NCBI GenBank assembly: GCA_947258715.1
Contig: CAMYJH010000012.1
Location: 182,191 to 246,190, forward strand
Direction: 5' to 3'
DNA: 64,000 nt
Source of the DNA: an uncultured Gammaproteobacteria bacterium
GTDB lineage: Bacteria > Pseudomonadota > Gammaproteobacteria > HK1
The notes under the pieces were generated by a model. The model was not told the origin of the DNA. It saw nothing but the letters and a program-made list of their open reading frames with translations, and ran no database searches. Both the position numbers and the translations under genes were made by a program. This document shows, piece after piece, positions 44,986 to 54,484 of the stretch. Position 1 is the stretch's first letter. Each line of letters begins with the position of its first letter.

Positions 44986-45300
44986 CGAGGTCGTAGTGGA
45001 AATACCGGGTGCCGCCGCCGACGGTCTTCTGCACCCGCTCGCCGCGGGCGTTGTAGGCGTAGCTCGCCAGGGGCTGTCCTGACACCGTGACCGCGCTCAG
45101 GCGGTTGGCGTCGTTGTAGCTGAACCCGAGCTGATCCTTGGCCACCGTGTTGCCGGCGGCGTCGTAGCCGAACGATTGCGCGTTGGGGCCGAATATGGAC
45201 AGCAGCCGGTTGGCGGTGTCCGCGTCCACATAGGTATCAGACTGAGCATCGACCGTCCGCGACAGCCGGTTGCCGAGGGTGTCGTAAATGATGCTCCGAA
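44975..45300 (-). pseudogene. RHS YD-repeat fragment truncated by a repeat
   Basis: The frame reads IIYDTLGNRLSRTVD, ANRLLSIFGPNAQSFGYDAA, GNTVAKDQLGFSYNDANRLS and YAYNARGERVQKTVGGGTRY with FHYDL, which are YD-repeats from the cocoon of an RHS protein. It has no start, RHS-like sequence ends near 45300, and the 3' side is cut by repeat copy c. Together with the tip at 43609 it is the remains of a once larger polymorphic-toxin gene. Confidence 0.7.
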
Positions 45301-45575
45301 TCGCAGGATTTGGCGGAAAAGCAAGACGCGGCGTTGCTGCCAGCGTGGCACAACGAGTTTCACTTTCTCTTAAAGCAGCTCAGCGCTGGGGATGGGTGGC
45401 GACAACACCTGGTGAGTTGCAGCAACAGCGCACGAAGATTTTCTCGGCTTCGTCCAGCCCTCGACTATCGGGATCCTGCCCTCTGGATGTTGAGGCAAGT
45501 TCTACCTATCTCGAACCCGACCTTCCGGTTACCGTGCCCGTCATTTAAGCTTGGACATCCGAATCGGAGAACCTC
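45301..45575. other. Short gap with an unassigned open frame
   Basis: A + frame from about 45295 reads AEKQDAALLPAWHNEFHFLL and continues for about 80 residues without a known match. It overlaps the boundary of the RHS fragment and has no ribosome-binding site. I treat it as a possible gene remnant. The CitE-like gene starts at 45576. Confidence 0.25.
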
Positions 45576-46454
45576 ATGGCGCTGTTCCGCTCCCTCTTAT
45601 TCGCGCCGGGAAACCACGCGCGCAGAGTCGAAAAGGCATTCACCCTCGACGCCGACGTGGTGATCCTTGATCTCGAGGACGCGGTGGCCCTGTCGGAGAA
45701 GCCGGCGACGCGTCCGCTGGTGGTGGAAGCGCTGCAAAAACCTCGATCCTGTCTTGGCTACGTGCGGGTCAACGCATTGGATACCCTGTTTTGCTATGAG
45801 GATTTCAAGGCGGTGATGCGGCGGGGCGTAGACGGTATCGTGCTTCCCAAGGTGGAATCCGCGGCCCAGGTCCAGTGCGCTGATTGGCTGATGACGCAGC
45901 TCGAACGCGAGCGAGGACTTGGGGAGGGGTCCGTTGACTTGCTGCCGATTATCGAGACCGGGAAGGGTATCTCTGCGCTACAGTCCATCTGCGCAGCATC
46001 GAGCCGCGTCAGGCGGCTTTCATTCGGCGCCGGCGATTACAGCCTGGACATGAACATGCGCTGGACCCGGGGAGAGCGCGAGATGGATCACGCTAGGTCA
46101 TCCGTGGCGGTGGAGTCGCGGGCGGCGGATCTGGAGCCGCCGTTGGATACGGTGTTTATCCATCTGGGTGAAATCGATGCGCTAACGGCTTCAACCGAGC
46201 TCGCCTGCGACATGGGCTTCCAGGGCAAGCTCTGCATCCACCCGGAGCAAGTTCCAGTGGTCAATAACGTGTTCACGCCCCCTGAAGAAGAAATCGCCAA
46301 AGCCCGGCGATACGTCGAAGCCTTTGAAGCTGCCGAGGCGAACGGCTCCGCCTCGATCCAGGTGGACGGCTACTTCATCGACTATCCCATCGTGGAGAAG
46401 GCCCGGCGGGTGCTCGCGATCGCGGCCGAGATCGAGGCGCGCAAATCCTGCTGA
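45576..46454 (+). CDS. HpcH/HpaI aldolase family, CitE-like CoA-ester lyase
   Basis: The 292-residue TIM-barrel protein has the CitE/malyl-CoA lyase features: RSLLFAPGNHARRVEKAF, DVVILDLEDAV (metal-binding acidic pair), VRVNALD, VLPKVESA and FGAGDYSLDM. Members cleave citryl-, malyl- or similar CoA esters with Mg2+. It precedes acyl-CoA dehydrogenase and ADP-forming acyl-CoA synthetase genes on the same strand, which suggests one catabolic set for a branched or hydroxy-acid CoA. Confidence 0.88.
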   Translation: MALFRSLLFAPGNHARRVEKAFTLDADVVILDLEDAVALSEKPATRPLVVEALQKPRSCLGYVRVNALDTLFCYEDFKAVMRRGVDGIVLPKVESAAQVQCADWLMTQLERERGLGEGSVDLLPIIETGKGISALQSICAASSRVRRLSFGAGDYSLDMNMRWTRGEREMDHARSSVAVESRAADLEPPLDTVFIHLGEIDALTASTELACDMGFQGKLCIHPEQVPVVNNVFTPPEEEIAKARRYVEAFEAAEANGSASIQVDGYFIDYPIVEKARRVLAIAAEIEARKSC

Positions 46455-46613
46455 CCTCGTAGCGTTCGGCGTCCCATCACCGCCGCACTAAGATGGGGCA
46501 GTGCTTGCACCAGATCCGGCCGCCGCGCCCGCTTTCTACAGAACTCGTGGCTGCGCGATGCGGCCCTGGTTTTGCATACAAGACGTCGGATCGATCAGCG
46601 AGAATTTCCCATG

Positions 46614-47264
46614 ACCCAGGAAGCCGACCGGGTTCCGGCGAAAATCGCATGTCTCGAGACGGAGAACACGCCGTTCACCCTGGTCTCCACCGCGGGATTT
46701 CATTGCGACGTCTGGCGCAGCATCGGCGTCATCGTGCGCGGCGGCGAACGCGCGCCCATGGACTTCGTGCTCAAACGCTACAAGCGCCCGTGCACGCTGG
46801 CCGAGATCAGCGTTTTGGGGAAGGAATACCGCACCTTAAAAGCAGCCCTGGAAGAAATCGTACCCACGGCTCGGTTCGTGGCAACGCGGGTGGACGCGAA
46901 GCCGAGCGTCGTCGTTCTGGCGGAGAACTGCACGCCCTGGTTCGATCTTTCCAACCCGGGAAACGAGGACGAGGCGCTGCCGCTTTTGAGCCGCAGCGAC
47001 AGAGCCAAGGCGCAGCTCGCTGACTTTGTCCGCCACGCGCGTCGCTGGATGGCCGAGGAGTCAAAGATCATCGACCTCGGGGGGACCGAAAACCTGGTCC
47101 TGGACAAGGACTACGGGGTCAGATATCTGGACAGCTTTCACGTGTTCTTTTACCTCGACATGCTTCACGTCATCGAGGAGGTCGATGACTCGCTCACTTT
47201 TCGAATCGAGATGTGTATTCGGCGGCTCGAATATCTGGAGCGGCTGGTGAAGCGGCTCCAGTAA
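46614..47264 (+). CDS. Uncharacterised protein with kinase-like features
   Basis: The 216 residues have no clear family. The order of motifs suggests a protein-kinase-like fold: a strand FVLKRYKR with Lys55, a helix LGKEYRTL with Glu72, then ENLVLDKDYGVRYLDSFHVF, which resembles a catalytic loop Asn and a metal-binding Asp. YrbL-type PhoP-regulated proteins look similar. No HRD motif is evident, so activity is doubtful. ATG 46614 is chosen because it opens the compact domain. It lies between the CitE-like and acyl-CoA dehydrogenase genes. Confidence 0.5.
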   Translation, partial: TQEADRVPAKIACLETENTPFTLVSTAGFHCDVWRSIGVIVRGGERAPMDFVLKRYKRPCTLAEISVLGKEYRTLKAALEEIVPTARFVATRVDAKPSVVVLAENCTPWFDLSNPGNEDEALPLLSRSDRAKAQLADFVRHARRWMAEESKIIDLGGTENLVLDKDYGVRYLDSFHVFFYLDMLHVIEEVDDSLTFRIEMCIRRLEYLERLVKRLQ

Positions 47265-47358
47265 CGGGCGCGAGGCAACCCGGAACAACCCGCCGATGCG
47301 CGCCGTCTGGCGGCGCGATAGTATTGTGCGCTCGTTCCTCCCGGGCGGTGCACGACCC

Positions 47359-48504
47359 ATGGACCTCGAACTCAGCGAAGAGCAGCAGCGATTCCGCGAA
47401 TCCGTCGGCGGCTTTGCCGAGCGGGTCTTGCGCAAAGGCGCGCTCGAGCGCGCCCACTGCGATGCGTATCCCCACGACGTCGCCCGCCAGATGGCGGCGC
47501 AGGGGTTGTTCGGCATCGCGTTTCCGGAATCGGTTGGCGGCCAGGGCGGCACTCTGATGGATGCGGTGCTCGCCATCGAAGCGGTGGCCGCCGCCTGCCC
47601 GCGCAGCGCCGACGTCATCCAGGCGGGCAACTTCGGCCCCATCCGCGTGCTGGCCGAGTACGCCAGCGAATCCCAAAGGGAGCGTTTTCTGAAACTGCTG
47701 CTCGCGGGCGAGGCTGTCATCTCGGTGGGCATGAGCGAGCCCGAGGCGGGATCGGCTGTGACCGATCTAAAGACCACAGCGACGCCGGACGGAGACGGTT
47801 TTCGCATCAACGGCACCAAGGTGTTCACCACCCACGGGCCCTACGCGGATTTCATTCTCGCCTACGTTCGTTTCGGCGAAGGTGTGGAGGGGATCGGATC
47901 GGTTATCGTCGAGAAAGGCGCCGAAGGATTCCGTGTCGGCAAGCCGACGAAATTTCTCTCCGGCGACGAGTGGGCACAGCTTTATTTCGAGGATGTTTAC
48001 GTGGACGCCGACCACGTGCTTTTGGGTCCGGGCGGTTTTAAAAAGCAGATCTCGGGCTTCAACGTGGAGCGTCTCGGCAACAGCGCGCGATCGCTCGCTC
48101 TGGGTCGTTACGCCTATGACGCGGCCCGCGCCTATGCCAAGGAGCGCACCCAGTTCGGCAGGCCCATCTGCGAGTTCCAGGGAATACAGTGGAAGTTCGC
48201 CGAAATGAAAATGCAGCTGGAAGCCGCTGCTTTGCTGCTTTACCGCGCCGCCAGTCGCGCCGATGGGGGAATACCTTCGGCACAAGACACCGCCATCGCC
48301 AAGGCTTTCTGCAATCGCGTCGGGTTCGAGGCAGCAAGCGAGGCGCTGCAGGTGATGGGCGGGGCCGGCTACAGCCAGGACGCTCTGATCGAGTATTGCT
48401 TTCGCCGAACCCGCGGGTGGATGATTGCGGGGGGATCTGTGGAGATTTTGAAAAACCGGATCGCGGAAGGCGTGTTCGCACGCCGCTTCCCCCAGCGGCC
48501 CTAA
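47359..48504 (+). CDS. Acyl-CoA dehydrogenase
   Basis: The 381-residue flavoprotein starts MDLELSEEQQRFRESVGGFA and has VGMSEPEAGSAVTDLKT, FTTHGPYADF and the C-terminal MGGAGYSQDALIEYCFRR. As in the enzyme at 41627, the C-terminal base position is Gly (IAGGS) and Glu237 (NVERLGN) occupies the isovaleryl-CoA dehydrogenase-like position. It probably oxidises an acyl-CoA in the same pathway as the flanking CitE-like lyase and CoA synthetase. The ATG at 47359 is preceded by a weak ribosome-binding site. Confidence 0.88.
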   Translation: MDLELSEEQQRFRESVGGFAERVLRKGALERAHCDAYPHDVARQMAAQGLFGIAFPESVGGQGGTLMDAVLAIEAVAAACPRSADVIQAGNFGPIRVLAEYASESQRERFLKLLLAGEAVISVGMSEPEAGSAVTDLKTTATPDGDGFRINGTKVFTTHGPYADFILAYVRFGEGVEGIGSVIVEKGAEGFRVGKPTKFLSGDEWAQLYFEDVYVDADHVLLGPGGFKKQISGFNVERLGNSARSLALGRYAYDAARAYAKERTQFGRPICEFQGIQWKFAEMKMQLEAAALLLYRAASRADGGIPSAQDTAIAKAFCNRVGFEAASEALQVMGGAGYSQDALIEYCFRRTRGWMIAGGSVEILKNRIAEGVFARRFPQRP

Positions 48505-48555
48505 TCCGTTGGCGTTGGTGAACCGCAAAATATATCCCATCGACCGGACGGGCGC

Positions 48556-50649
48556 GTGAGCGGCAGGGAGATTTTTCGCGCCCTGTTCGAGCCTCGAACC
48601 ATCGCCCTCATCGGCGCGTCGGGCGATGAGCGCAAGAACACCGCCCGGCCTCAGCGCTTTCTCGCCAAGCACGGGTTTAAAGGCCGCGTCGTCCCGGTCA
48701 ATCCAAATCGCGACGAAGTGTTCGGCGCTCGCGCCTATCGCAGCGTTGCGGACATACCGGGGGGAGCGGATCACGCCTTCGTGATGGTGCCTGCCTCCTC
48801 TGTTGCCGAAGCCATCGACTCTTGTGGCGATGCGGGCATACCCGTTGCCACGATCTACAGCGATGGTTTTGCCGAGACCGGGGACGAGGGCGTCGCCCGC
48901 CAGCACGAGCTGGTCTCGCTGGCGCGATCCAGGAACGTTCGCCTGCTGGGGCCCAACAGCATGGGTCTGGTCAACCTGCATACGGGGATGGCGCTTACGG
49001 TGAACGCGGTGCTCGAGCTTCCGACGCTCAATAAGGGCGGGCTTTCCGTCGTCTCCCAGAGCGGAAGCGTCATCGGATCGCTGCTTTCCCGGGGCCAGGC
49101 GCGCGGCTTTGGATTTTCCAAGCTGGTTTCGGTCGGCAACGAGTCGGATTTGAGCGTCGCCGAGATTGTTGCCCATCTGGCCGAAGACGATTCAACGGAC
49201 GCGGTGCTTCTGTTTCTGGAAACCCTGCGCAACGAGCCGGAGTTCAGCCGAGCGACCCGGAAGGCTTTCGATGCGGGCAAGCCGATCATTGCCTATAAGC
49301 TCGGACGCTCTGAAGTGGGCAAGCGATTGGCGGCGACGCATTCCGGTGCCATGACCGGATCCGGCGAAGCCGTCGAAGCGTGGTTTCATCAACATGGTGT
49401 CGGACGCGTGGACATGCTCGATGGCCTCATCGAGGCACCGTCTTTGTTTCTGAATTCACGCCCGCCAAACGGTCGGCGCGCGGCGGTGATGACCACCACC
49501 GGCGGCGGCGCCGCGACCGTGGCTGATCGCCTGGGCAGCTTCGGGATTTCAGTCGCGCCGCCGCCTGCGGCACTTGTTGAGCGGTTGCGCGCGCATAAGG
49601 TGGAGCTCGAGGGAAAGACCCTGGTGGACCTGACCATGGCGGGTACCCGGCCGGAGATCGCGCGGGAAGCCATCCAAGCGCTGCTGGACTCACCGGACTG
49701 TGACGTGGTGGTCGTGGTGGTGGGATCCTCTGCTCAGTTCTACCCGGAAATTGCCGTCCGTCCCATCGTCGAAGCAGCGAAGGGAAGGGAGAAGCCGGTT
49801 GCCGTGTTCATGCTTCCGCAGGCGACTAAGTCGCTGGAGCTGCTGGCGGAGGCGGGCATCGCCGCGTTTCGCACCCCGGAAGGTTGCGCCGACGGGGTAC
49901 GCGCCTACCTCGACTGGCGCGCACCGGAGACGGTCGCGCCGGTGAAGCGGCGAGAACTGGCCGCAGCGCGCGAACAGCTCGAAGCAAGAAAAGGCGATCT
50001 TCTGGATGAACGCGAGGCGGGCCGCGTGTTCGAAGCCTTGGGGATCGAAGTCGCCCGCAGCGTGGTCATTGAAGGGCCGGGCGAGGCGGTGGCCCTGCAT
50101 TTTCCCGTCGCGGTTAAAGTGCTCTCCTCCAGGATCTCCCACAAGACGGATGTAAGCGGCGTGATTCTCGGTCTCATGAACCAGGAGTCGGTGGACGCTG
50201 CCTGCCGCGAGATCACGGTGCGCCTCGGGCGGCAGCGGTCCGCTGTGCCCATAGAAGGGTTTCTGGTTCAAGAAATGATCTCCGGCCTCGCCGAAGCGCT
50301 GGTCGGGTTCCATCTTGACGCGGAAGCGGGTCCGGTGGTGACCCTCGGCGCCGGCGGCACCTTGGCCGAGCTGCACAAGGATTTCAGCGTGCGTTGCGCA
50401 CCCGTCAGCGTGAAAACGGCGCACAACATGATTGATGAGGTGCGCAGCTTTGCCCCCATTCGCGGCTACCGCGGCGCGCGGCGCGGCGATTTGGATCGCC
50501 TGGCGGGGGCGGTGAGCGCTTTGTCGCGGCTTGCGACACTGGAAAACCCATCCATTTCGGAAGCGGAAATCAACCCGCTCATCGTAAAGCCAAAGGGTGA
50601 GGGCGTGGTTGCCGTGGACGGCGTAGTGCGCGTTGCCGCCATGGAATAA
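48556..50649 (+). CDS. ADP-forming acyl-CoA synthetase (AcdA-AcdB fusion type)
   Basis: The 697 residues combine a CoA-binding domain ([20 protein letters not shown]), a succinyl-CoA-ligase-like domain with His262 in THSGAMTG as the probable phosphorylated residue, and a C-terminal ATP-grasp domain ([38 protein letters not shown]). This is the fused form of acetyl/acyl-CoA synthetase (ADP-forming), which makes ATP from an acyl-CoA or, in reverse, activates an acid. The acid is unknown. The GTG start is 51 bases after the dehydrogenase stop. Confidence 0.88.
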   Translation: MSGREIFRALFEPRTIALIGASGDERKNTARPQRFLAKHGFKGRVVPVNPNRDEVFGARAYRSVADIPGGADHAFVMVPASSVAEAIDSCGDAGIPVATIYSDGFAETGDEGVARQHELVSLARSRNVRLLGPNSMGLVNLHTGMALTVNAVLELPTLNKGGLSVVSQSGSVIGSLLSRGQARGFGFSKLVSVGNESDLSVAEIVAHLAEDDSTDAVLLFLETLRNEPEFSRATRKAFDAGKPIIAYKLGRSEVGKRLAATHSGAMTGSGEAVEAWFHQHGVGRVDMLDGLIEAPSLFLNSRPPNGRRAAVMTTTGGGAATVADRLGSFGISVAPPPAALVERLRAHKVELEGKTLVDLTMAGTRPEIAREAIQALLDSPDCDVVVVVVGSSAQFYPEIAVRPIVEAAKGREKPVAVFMLPQATKSLELLAEAGIAAFRTPEGCADGVRAYLDWRAPETVAPVKRRELAAAREQLEARKGDLLDEREAGRVFEALGIEVARSVVIEGPGEAVALHFPVAVKVLSSRISHKTDVSGVILGLMNQESVDAACREITVRLGRQRSAVPIEGFLVQEMISGLAEALVGFHLDAEAGPVVTLGAGGTLAELHKDFSVRCAPVSVKTAHNMIDEVRSFAPIRGYRGARRGDLDRLAGAVSALSRLATLENPSISEAEINPLIVKPKGEGVVAVDGVVRVAAME

Positions 50650-50668
50650 CTGCCCATCGCCAGCGCCC

Positions 50669-51232
50669 GTGCGCAATCGAAAAAAGGTCATCCTGTTCAA
50701 CAAGCCCTTCGGCGTGTTGTGTCAGTTCAGTTCTTCCGCAGGACGAAAGACGCTGGCGAATTTCATCGACGTGCCGCATGTATACGCCGCCGGGCGGCTG
50801 GACCTGAACAGCGAGGGACTTCTGGTGCTGACCGACGACGGGGCGTTGCAATATCGCCTGAGCGATCCACGCCACAAGCTGGAAAAGATCTATTGGGTTC
50901 AAGTGGAGCGGTCGCCGGAGCGCGCAGCGCTGGATGCGCTTCGACACGGAGTGGTACTGGACGGGCAAATGACTTTGCCGGCAAAGGTACGGGAAATAGG
51001 TGAGCCGGAAGGGCTCTGGCCTCGGGAGCCTCCGATCCGATACCGCAAGAACGTGCCTACCGCGTGGCTCGAAGTCCGTATTCGCGAAGGGCGCAATCGT
51101 CAGGTGCGGCGGATGACGGCGGCGATGGGACATCCCACCCTGCGCCTCGTTCGTTACGCGGTGGGCCCTTATACATTGGACGGTCTCGCCCCGGGAAAGT
51201 GGCGACAGGTCGGCAATCCGGAATCCGACTGA
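50669..51232 (+). CDS. 23S rRNA pseudouridine synthase, RluE-like
   Basis: The 187-residue RsuA/RluB-type synthase has [11 protein letters not shown] at the start, catalytic Asp45 in [19 protein letters not shown], and [20 protein letters not shown] near the end. The RluE subfamily modifies a single uridine (position 2457 in E. coli numbering) of 23S rRNA. Start choice is uncertain: GTG 50669 lacks a clear ribosome-binding site, and an upstream start would overlap the previous gene. Confidence 0.88.
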   Translation: MRNRKKVILFNKPFGVLCQFSSSAGRKTLANFIDVPHVYAAGRLDLNSEGLLVLTDDGALQYRLSDPRHKLEKIYWVQVERSPERAALDALRHGVVLDGQMTLPAKVREIGEPEGLWPREPPIRYRKNVPTAWLEVRIREGRNRQVRRMTAAMGHPTLRLVRYAVGPYTLDGLAPGKWRQVGNPESD

Positions 51233-51323
51233 GCAGCCGGAAGGATTCGCCGAGTTTCGGGCTCTGCGCGTGACCGCGGGATGCGGGTGCGAAAGGTAAT
51301 TTCTTTTAACGGTAAAAAACGCC

Positions 51324-52538
51324 TTGGCGACCAGCGACTGGAAAACCCGCATCACCATTCTCACCCTGGCGCACGTGGTGGGAACGTTGCACATCGTCTC
51401 CGTAATGGCCATGGCGCCGGTGATCCAGGGGGACCTCGGTCTCAGTGTGACGCAGGTGGGCCTTTTGATCACCGGCTACTACGCCGCCCAGACCGTCGGC
51501 GCGGTGCCGGCCGGCGCCTTCTCCGATCGCGTCGGCGTCGGCTACGCGCTGGTGGTCTCCCAGCTCTTGCTGATCACCGGAGCCCTCATCTTCAATCAGT
51601 CCTCGAGCTTCACCCTGGCGATTACCGGTACCGTAGTCATGGGGTTCGGCTACTCCATTGTTAATCCGGCCACAGCGAAGGGCGTGCTGGAATGGTTTCC
51701 GATCCGGCGCCGGGCCACCGCCATGGGCGTCAAGCAGACCGGCGTGCCCATCGGCGGCGTGCTCGCCGCGGGCAACGGCGCGCTGGTGGCGGTGGTGAGC
51801 TGGAACTCCATTCTTTACGGCATTGTTGCGCTGACCATGGTCAACGCTTTGCTTTGCCTGCGACTTGCGGAGCGCCCGGTCACGGAAGGCCATCGCGATT
51901 ACGGCGAAGGATGGAAAAAACTTCGCGACGTGTGGCGGCAGCGCAACATCAAGATCATCTTCTTCGCCAGCATTCCCTGGAACATGGGACAGGCCAGTTT
52001 TTTCACTTATCTCACCCTGTTCATGCGCGAGGCCGCCCAGGCGAGCCAGCCGGTGGCCGGACTTTGTCTCGGCGTGGCGCAGGCATCCAGCGCGCTGGGT
52101 CGAATCGGCTGGGGTGTTATCAGCGATACGCTGCTGCGGGGCGGGCGCAAGACCATTACCGTGAGTATTTGCGCTGCCGCCGCTTTGTTTCTCGGAGCCA
52201 TGACGCTCATCGGGCCCGCTTATGGCGTGGTGCTGGGCATGGTGCTGGCGCTGCTTTTGGGGGTAACGGTGGCGTCTTATGCTTCGATTGCGCACACCCT
52301 GGCAGTGGAATCGGTGCCGCCGCACCAGGCGGGTTCCGCCATGGGTTATAGCCTGACCGGCACTTCGCTGGGAGGCGTCATCGGTCCGGCGCTTTTCGGG
52401 GCGGTGGTGGACTTAAGCGGCGACTTTGCCGACGGCTGGCTGCTCACCGGCGCGCTCATGGGGATCGGTACGCTGCTGGTGGCTTTCTGGTTCAGGGAGC
52501 GGCGAGCGGAGATCACGCAGCAGGATGCGCGCGCTTGA
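51324..52538 (+). CDS. Major facilitator superfamily transporter
   Basis: The 404 residues form about twelve membrane helices. The MFS motif between helices 2 and 3 reads GAFSDRVGVGYAL, and a mirrored one in the second half reads GWGVISDTLLRGGRKT. It would be a proton-linked carrier of a small organic compound. The TTG start at 51324 has a weak upstream signal. The gene converges with a cysteine-dioxygenase-like gene, with 14 bases between their stops. Confidence 0.88.
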   Translation: MATSDWKTRITILTLAHVVGTLHIVSVMAMAPVIQGDLGLSVTQVGLLITGYYAAQTVGAVPAGAFSDRVGVGYALVVSQLLLITGALIFNQSSSFTLAITGTVVMGFGYSIVNPATAKGVLEWFPIRRRATAMGVKQTGVPIGGVLAAGNGALVAVVSWNSILYGIVALTMVNALLCLRLAERPVTEGHRDYGEGWKKLRDVWRQRNIKIIFFASIPWNMGQASFFTYLTLFMREAAQASQPVAGLCLGVAQASSALGRIGWGVISDTLLRGGRKTITVSICAAAALFLGAMTLIGPAYGVVLGMVLALLLGVTVASYASIAHTLAVESVPPHQAGSAMGYSLTGTSLGGVIGPALFGAVVDLSGDFADGWLLTGALMGIGTLLVAFWFRERRAEITQQDARA

Positions 52539-52552
52539 CCGCCGCGCCCGCT

Positions 52553-53146
52553 TTATTTCCGGATGCCGGGGCTCGCCGGGTAAACCGCGTAGCTGCCTTC
52601 GTCGATGTCAAACTTGATCCGCTCGGGGAGATGCTCGACGCTTCTGCCGTACATGTGAAAGTTCCGCGTCGGCACGTCGCTCACCACGTGGATGCTGTGA
52701 ATGTCATCGGGCATGAAGCAGATCCCGGTGCCACGTTTGACGACGAACTTTTCGCGCACCTTTACTTGGCCTTTGCCGGGCACCGAGCCGTCGTCGAGAC
52801 GTTCGTATACGCGATTCTCTTCCTCCCCGTCGATGCCCGCGATGACCGCCCAGGTGGTGTGATTGTGGGGCGGGGAGGATCGACCGGGGAGCCCCGTAGA
52901 GAGATAGAGGGCGAAGCGATGGTCATTTTCTTCCGAGAGCAGATAAAGCAGCGGTTCCCCGCTGGCCGATGGAAAATCCTCCTCGGGAAAAAGTTCCCGT
53001 TTCGCAGCGAGCTCGAGCAGCACTTCCTTTACGGAGGTCAGCGATTCACGCGATACGCCCCGGTGCGCTTCGATTTCCCGGATCTCGGCGACCGCTTCGC
53101 TGACGGCGGCCTTTCGCCGCTCGGCAATGGATTCTTCTCCGCTCAT
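52553..53146 (-). CDS. Cysteine-dioxygenase-like cupin
   Basis: The 197-residue cupin has the metal-site strands PPHNHTTWAVIAGIDGEEEN and DDIHSIHVVSD; the histidines of HNH and the later His are the expected iron ligands in cysteine dioxygenase and related thiol dioxygenases. The family oxidises cysteine, 3-mercaptopropionate or similar thiols to sulfinates. The Arg or Gln residues that set substrate choice cannot be assigned safely. It stands alone on the - strand between the MFS and EamA transporter genes. Confidence 0.8.
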   Translation of the reverse strand: MSGEESIAERRKAAVSEAVAEIREIEAHRGVSRESLTSVKEVLLELAAKRELFPEEDFPSASGEPLLYLLSEENDHRFALYLSTGLPGRSSPPHNHTTWAVIAGIDGEEENRVYERLDDGSVPGKGQVKVREKFVVKRGTGICFMPDDIHSIHVVSDVPTRNFHMYGRSVEHLPERIKFDIDEGSYAVYPASPGIRK

Positions 53147-53247
53147 CGATGCGACTCCCGGACTAACGCTGGTGCGAAGATGGTATCAGGATCGGCGCAC
53201 GCGGCACGAGCGCCGCAGACGTCCAGGCGTTCATTCGAGATCGTGAC

Positions 53248-54147
53248 GTGAGCACCGTTCGCGCCCCGCGGGCGGTGATCCAATCGGCGTTCCGCGGATG
53301 CCTTTACATGCTCGCATCCACCGTTTTCTTTGCTTCCATGCACGCCTGCGTGCGTTACATTTCGGCCGAAATTCATCCCTTCGAGGTGACGTTCTTCCGC
53401 AATTTATTCGGTTTCGCTGCCCTCGTCCCCTGGCTGGTGATTCAGGGGCTGGAGCCCTTGCGCACCCGGCATATCGGCCTCCACTTTGCCCGCGCCGGCA
53501 CCAATGTCATCGCCATGCTGATGTTCTTCATGGCCTTGAGCATGACGCCCATGGTGCAGGTTCAGGCGCTGGCCTTCACCGCCCCGCTGTTCACCACGGT
53601 GCTCGCCGCGGTGCTTTTGAAAGAGGTGGTCAGGATCCGCCGCTGGATGGCGACGCTGGTGGGATTCATCGGCGCGCTGATAATCATCCGACCTGGGTTT
53701 CAGCCCATCGATGCCGGTGCGCTGCTGACGCTGGCGTCGGCGGCGGTGTGGGCGTTCACCATGATCATCATCAAGCAGCTCTCGCGCACCGACTCCGCTT
53801 TCACCATTACCGCCTACATGGTGATCCTGATGACGCCCATGTCGCTGGTGGCAGCGGTTCCCGTCTGGGACTGGCCGAACCTTACGCAGCTCGGCTGGCT
53901 TGCCGTCTGCGGTATCACCGGAACCTTGGCCCAGTTCCTGATGGTCCAGGCGTTCCGTCTGGCCGACACCTCGGTGGTGCTGCCGCTGGACTTCATGAAA
54001 GTGGTTTGGGGCGCGATCATCGCCTGGCTGTGGTTCAGCGAGGTGGTGGGGATCTGGACCTGGATCGGCGCGCTGATCATTTTCACCGGCGCCACCTACA
54101 TTGCGTTCAGAGAGCGGGCGCTGGAGAGAGAGAAAGGTGGTTCGTGA
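53248..54147 (+). CDS. EamA family (drug/metabolite) transporter
   Basis: The 299 residues form ten membrane helices in two repeated halves, each an EamA domain; the first begins GCLYMLASTVFFASMHACVR and the second begins near ALLTLASAAVWAFTMIII. Members export amino acids, amines or nucleotides, and the cargo is unknown. It is divergent from the cupin gene with 101 bases between, and is followed by the REP-like repeat cluster. Confidence 0.88.
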   Translation: MSTVRAPRAVIQSAFRGCLYMLASTVFFASMHACVRYISAEIHPFEVTFFRNLFGFAALVPWLVIQGLEPLRTRHIGLHFARAGTNVIAMLMFFMALSMTPMVQVQALAFTAPLFTTVLAAVLLKEVVRIRRWMATLVGFIGALIIIRPGFQPIDAGALLTLASAAVWAFTMIIIKQLSRTDSAFTITAYMVILMTPMSLVAAVPVWDWPNLTQLGWLAVCGITGTLAQFLMVQAFRLADTSVVLPLDFMKVVWGAIIAWLWFSEVVGIWTWIGALIIFTGATYIAFRERALEREKGGS

Positions 54148-54175
54148 TACAGCATCTGTAGATGGTAGATAGCTC

Positions 54176-54480
54176 GTAGGGCGCAATAGGGACGTAGGGA
54201 CGTAGGGCGCAATAGCGAAGCGTATTGCGCCGATTCGCAGGGTGGGCGAGGCGTTAAGCGCCAATTCGAATACACAATCGTGCGCACGGCGCACCCTACG
54301 AGTGCTCGCCCGGGCGCAAAACGGTGCGCGCGGCGTAATCCTACGACTGCCGATCCGAGCTCGTAGGGCGCAATAGCGAAGCGTATTGCGCCGATTCGCA
54401 GGGTGGGCGAGGCGTTAAGCGCGAAACGGTGCGCGGGGCGTAACTCTACGATCGCCGATCCGAGCGCGGAACGAACCGAA
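54176..54480 (+). repeat. REP-like hairpin cluster
   Basis: Two copies of TAGGGCGCAATAGCGAAGCG with the TATTGCGCC arm (54206-54231 and 54367-54392) are followed by a shared spacer GATTCGCAGGGTGGGCGAGG. A partial copy starts at 54176 (GTAGGGCGCAATAG), followed by a short tandem GTAGGGAC. Each copy is a perfect 9-bp hairpin. The hairpins match the left ends of the 250-bp elements near 43-45 kb, so they belong to one family. They fill the gap after the EamA gene. Confidence 0.7.
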
Positions 54481-54484
54481 GGGT

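Noticed and set aside
45310..45663. 117-codon + ORF before the CitE-like gene
   Set aside because: It overlaps the start of the CitE-like gene in another frame and has no start signal or known match.
53298..54161. 287-codon ORF in another frame of the EamA gene
   Set aside because: It is a His/Gly-rich shadow frame caused by GC-rich coding; the EamA frame carries the membrane helices.
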